Assembly: GCA_041581635.1 (NCBI GenBank)
Contig: JBFICW010000056.1
Span: forward strand, 1 to 7,621
Source of the DNA: Porticoccus sp041581635
GTDB lineage: Bacteria; Pseudomonadota; Gammaproteobacteria; Pseudomonadales; Porticoccaceae
DNA: 7,621 bases
Reading direction: 5' to 3'
Positions 5,441 to 7,621 of the stretch are shown here, one piece after another; the stretch's first letter is position 1; every line of letters begins with the position of its first letter. The translations under genes and the position numbers were made by a program. The notes under the pieces were generated by a model that was not told the origin of the DNA, ran no database searches, and saw only the letters and a list, made by a program, of their open reading frames with translations.

Positions 5441-6151
5441 CTAAATGATGTCCGCTTTTTTCAGGATTCTCCGGATAGTCTTAGTGCTTAACTCAAACTG
5501 CGGGGCAAGAATGGCAGCAAGCTCACGCTTATTTTTACCCTGGGATAGTAATGCCTTCGCTTTAGTAACAACCTTACCGTGTTTTTCAATGCGGTCTGGA
5601 TCATCAGCTTTTGCCTCACCGCTATGCTTGCCCGCCATAATTCTCGCTATTTGCTCATCTATAGACCGGTAGGCCTGCCCACAGAACCTTTGCGAGATAT
5701 TGCTAACATCTTCTACCCACCCCGCATCCCGGCTAATCAGCAGGCAAAGAGCCAGCAGCTTTTGTGCGGGCGTATTGTCATTTGGTGAGCGCTGACTTTT
5801 GTGCTTAAAGAGTCGAGTTTCTAGGAATTGAACGAGCAACTCATCCTGGTGGGGCAACAAGATATCAATGACGTATAACCCAGGCCCCCTAGGGATAACA
5901 TCATCTTGGCCCGGATACTTAGATATCCGAATACCCTCAAACTGACTTTCCGACTCCAGCTCGGGATACAAGCTCGCATCAATAACATCTAACAGCTCTT
6001 CCTTTAGCGCGCCAACATCTGACCCACACATTATCTCCAGCTCAGCGGTTGAGAAGAGTTCTACTTCATTTTGTGCGCAGGAGGGGTAATCTGTCAGAAG
6101 CGCCTCAATCTCAGAATCTTCTCGCTCATTATTAAGAAGTTTGCCCTTCAT
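5441..6151 (-). CDS. Unknown 236-aa protein with C-terminal HTH, coupled to integrase
   Basis: I do not recognise this protein. The N-terminal ~75 residues are acidic and helical (SEIEALLTDY, ELFSTAELEIM, ALKEELLDVIDASL). The middle has a beta-like stretch (GPGLYVIDILLP, 89-100) and a hydrophobic helix (AQKLLALCLLIS, 129-140). The end (about 194-233: VVTKAKALLSQGKNKRELAAILAP...STKTIRRILKKA) reads as a helix-turn-helix of the kind found at the C-terminus of recombinases and regulators. Its ATG overlaps the integrase stop as ATGA and lacks a strong Shine-Dalgarno, so translation is probably coupled to integrase. The position between int and alpA suggests a role in recombination control or regulation of the element, which is inference. 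Confidence 0.75.
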   Translation of the reverse strand: MKGKLLNNEREDSEIEALLTDYPSCAQNEVELFSTAELEIMCGSDVGALKEELLDVIDASLYPELESESQFEGIRISKYPGQDDVIPRGPGLYVIDILLPHQDELLVQFLETRLFKHKSQRSPNDNTPAQKLLALCLLISRDAGWVEDVSNISQRFCGQAYRSIDEQIARIMAGKHSGEAKADDPDRIEKHGKVVTKAKALLSQGKNKRELAAILAPQFELSTKTIRRILKKADII

Positions 6152-7416
6152 AGGTCACCAGCAGGCAGGCCGCTAGATATAGAAACAACGTTTAGGCGGC
6201 TTCCTGTCGGCCTGATGAAACCGAGAAGGGTTCTGGTGACTTGTTCCATAGGTTTTCTCAGTCGCTCAACATCCATAATGATGTAACCCGCTGTCACATC
6301 AGAGCCTGAGCTATGGTTGACCAATGCTTTAAGCGCGAAGGAGGATATATCCAGGGATTCGGCCAGGGTGATGAATGTCCGCCTGAGGTCATGGATGGTG
6401 AAGTTGACGCCGGACTGTTCGCGCACCCATGCGATTTGCCGCCTTGGGTCGTTAAGCGCTTTCCCTCCTCCCTCGCAGGGAAACACATAGCCGGTTTCGT
6501 TGTTAAGGCACCGTCTTTTTAGGAGTTGCTCAATGTAGCTGGACATCGGCAGGGTCAGCGGCCTGCCGTTTTTTGTTTTCGTGATGGTGAAGACCTTTTC
6601 CTTGAAATCGAGATCATCAAGGCGGAGGTTCGAGGCTTCGCGTCGCCTAAGCCCGGTGAATAATACGAACAGCAGGTAATCGCTTACCACGGCATTAAAG
6701 TCCCCACCCTTGTCTGCCAGATCCCGTACCGCATCCAACCAGCGGTTTAACTCCGATCTTTTGATGGTGCTCTGTCGACGCGTTTCTTTGTTCCAGCTTT
6801 TGGTGTGGGAAAGGCGCTTGACAGGGTTGTCCGCCACTAAAGGCTGACCGTTGCCAGCTTCATATTTACCCTGCGCATAGTTGAAAAGCGCCCTTAGTAC
6901 CCTCATGGCTTTGTTAGCCGCTGAGGGCGACGCTTCAGACAACAATTTGTGTTTGCGCTCTACCATGTCGCGGGAAATGGTGGTTATCGGCTTCGCCACC
7001 CAGCCAACCAGATGGTTGTTCATTATGGTGTTGTAGTTTGAGGTGGTGTTCTCACTATGGCTTCCTTTCCTGGACGCCATGTAGTCCGTGAATACCTGCC
7101 CTAGCGTGATGCCTCTTTGCCTCTCATCACGCTTCTTGGCTACAGGGTTGGCTCCTTCGGCGATTTCACCGATCTTCTTCGCCGCCATTTTCCTGGCCTG
7201 TTCAATCGAGATGTCCGGGTAACGCCCCAGGGTCACTCTAATAGGCCGCCCATTGAGTTTGCGATACACCATGAAGCTCTTCACCCCATTAGGAGTGATT
7301 GAGAGACAAAGCCCTTTCACACGCTCGTCGTAGACGTAACTACGCCCTTTTCCCTCAGAGGACGCTAGTTTGTCTAAAAATGACTTTGTGAAATTTGCTC
7401 TTAGAGATTTGCCCAT
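6148..7416 (-). CDS. int: Tyrosine integrase with DUF4102 arm-binding domain
   Basis: A 422-aa site-specific recombinase of the P4/DUF4102 type, full length for the family. Residues ~1-95 form the arm-type DNA-binding domain (DERVKGLCLSITPNGVKSF, LGRYPDISIEQARKMA), ~100-200 the SAM-like core-binding domain (ending RALFNYA...DNPVKRL), and ~215-395 the catalytic domain. The catalytic residues are all present: R257 in TGLRRRE, the hairpin K282, H342 and R345 in IHDLRR, H368 in LVNHSS and nucleophile Y378 in TAGYI. The C-terminal tail (~400-422) extends beyond the usual end and overlaps the next gene by ATGA. The gene reads away from the tRNA-Met fragment at 7564-7608, with a tandem repeat directly before its start. 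It should catalyse integration and, with a directionality factor, excision at tRNA-Met. Confidence 0.95.
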   Translation of the reverse strand: MGKSLRANFTKSFLDKLASSEGKGRSYVYDERVKGLCLSITPNGVKSFMVYRKLNGRPIRVTLGRYPDISIEQARKMAAKKIGEIAEGANPVAKKRDERQRGITLGQVFTDYMASRKGSHSENTTSNYNTIMNNHLVGWVAKPITTISRDMVERKHKLLSEASPSAANKAMRVLRALFNYAQGKYEAGNGQPLVADNPVKRLSHTKSWNKETRRQSTIKRSELNRWLDAVRDLADKGGDFNAVVSDYLLFVLFTGLRRREASNLRLDDLDFKEKVFTITKTKNGRPLTLPMSSYIEQLLKRRCLNNETGYVFPCEGGGKALNDPRRQIAWVREQSGVNFTIHDLRRTFITLAESLDISSFALKALVNHSSGSDVTAGYIIMDVERLRKPMEQVTRTLLGFIRPTGSRLNVVSISSGLPAGDL

Positions 7417-7420
7417 TTCT

Positions 7421-7442
7421 CTGGTGCTACCCTGGTGCTACC
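7421..7442. repeat. Tandem 11-bp repeat CTGGTGCTACC x2 before integrase
   Basis: Two exact head-to-tail copies of CTGGTGCTACC (7421-7431 and 7432-7442) end four bases before the integrase start codon. On the integrase strand they read GGTAGCACCAG. The position and the 11-bp spacing suit arm-type binding sites for the DUF4102 domain, which would also allow integrase to repress its own translation or transcription start. Confidence 0.6.
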
Positions 7443-7542
7443 GAATAGGTCAAATGCTAGCAAATACCATGAACCAAGAGAAATCACTTAACTATATGAT
7501 ATATCTATTTTTAATAACCTTTATGTGCATTAGTGAATCACC

Positions 7543-7568
7543 ATGAATTAACTGTCCACATAATTCAT
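7543..7568. repeat. Inverted repeat at the element/tRNA boundary
   Basis: ATGAATTA (7543-7550) and TAATTCAT (7561-7568) are perfect 8-bp inverted arms around a 10-bp centre. The right arm enters the anticodon loop of the tRNA-Met fragment, where integrases of this kind often cross over. It may be part of the core recombinase-binding site, but it is AT-rich and could be incidental. Confidence 0.4.
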
Positions 7569-7608
7569 AATGCTGGGGTCGGTGGTTCAAGTCCACCCGT
7601 AGCTACCA
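7564..7608 (+). other. Attachment site: 3' 45 nt of tRNA-Met(CAT)
   Basis: The sequence folds as the 3' part of an elongator tRNA-Met. The anticodon loop is TTCATAA (7564-7570, anticodon CAT 7566-7568), followed by the 3' anticodon strand TGCTG, variable loop GGGTC, T-arm GGTGG-TTCAAGT-CCACC (7581-7597), 3' acceptor strand CGTAGCT, discriminator A and encoded CCA (7606-7608). The bases to the left bear no resemblance to a D-arm or 5' acceptor strand, so the gene is not complete here. It is best read as an att copy generated by the adjacent integrase; sequence to the right (7609-7621) would be host DNA or a second element. Confidence 0.85.
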
Positions 7609-7621
7609 CACAATCAAAGGC

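Noticed and set aside
7443..7563. 5' half of tRNA-Met upstream of the 3' fragment
   Set aside because: No acceptor 5' strand, D-arm or 5' anticodon strand can be found; the region is AT-rich and unrelated.

Overview
The window looks like the integrase-proximal end of a genomic island in a gammaproteobacterium. The evidence is the tRNA-Met sequence, the codon and Shine-Dalgarno style, and the protein families; I cannot name the genus. The right edge is marked by a 45-nt 3' fragment of an elongator tRNA-Met(CAT) gene (7564-7608), running from the anticodon loop to CCA. The tRNA 5' half is missing and the sequence to its left is unrelated, as expected for an attachment-site copy left by a tRNA-targeting integrase.

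Next to it, all reading leftward on the minus strand, is a compact mobility and replication block. It holds a DUF4102-type tyrosine integrase, a 236-aa protein of unknown function overlapping it by ATGA, an AlpA-like excisionase/regulator, a RepA-like (AAA_25) hexameric helicase/ATPase, and two small tandem helix-turn-helix proteins that look distantly related to each other. Between the ATPase gene and the first HTH gene is a 126-bp non-coding stretch. It contains seven TGGACA-like repeats spaced about one helical turn apart, followed by a perfect 18-bp GC-rich palindrome. This is the most striking non-coding signal here and is a candidate replication origin (iterons) or multi-site operator for the element.

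Left of the core lies cargo. A two-gene unit (ATGA overlap) encodes a MerR-family regulator and a 734-aa VIT + von Willebrand A protein with an intact metal-binding MIDAS and no signal peptide. Then comes an AT-rich gene for a small one-helix membrane protein with four cysteines. On the opposite strand, cut by the left edge of the window, is the 3' end of a type I restriction-modification specificity subunit (hsdS).

The layout suggests a tRNA-Met-integrated element with its own replication module that carries at least one known defence function (type I R-M). Beside it is a MerR-VIT/VWA unit whose function is not established. No capsid, terminase-large, relaxase or conjugation genes are visible, so I cannot tell a phage satellite from a mobilizable island.
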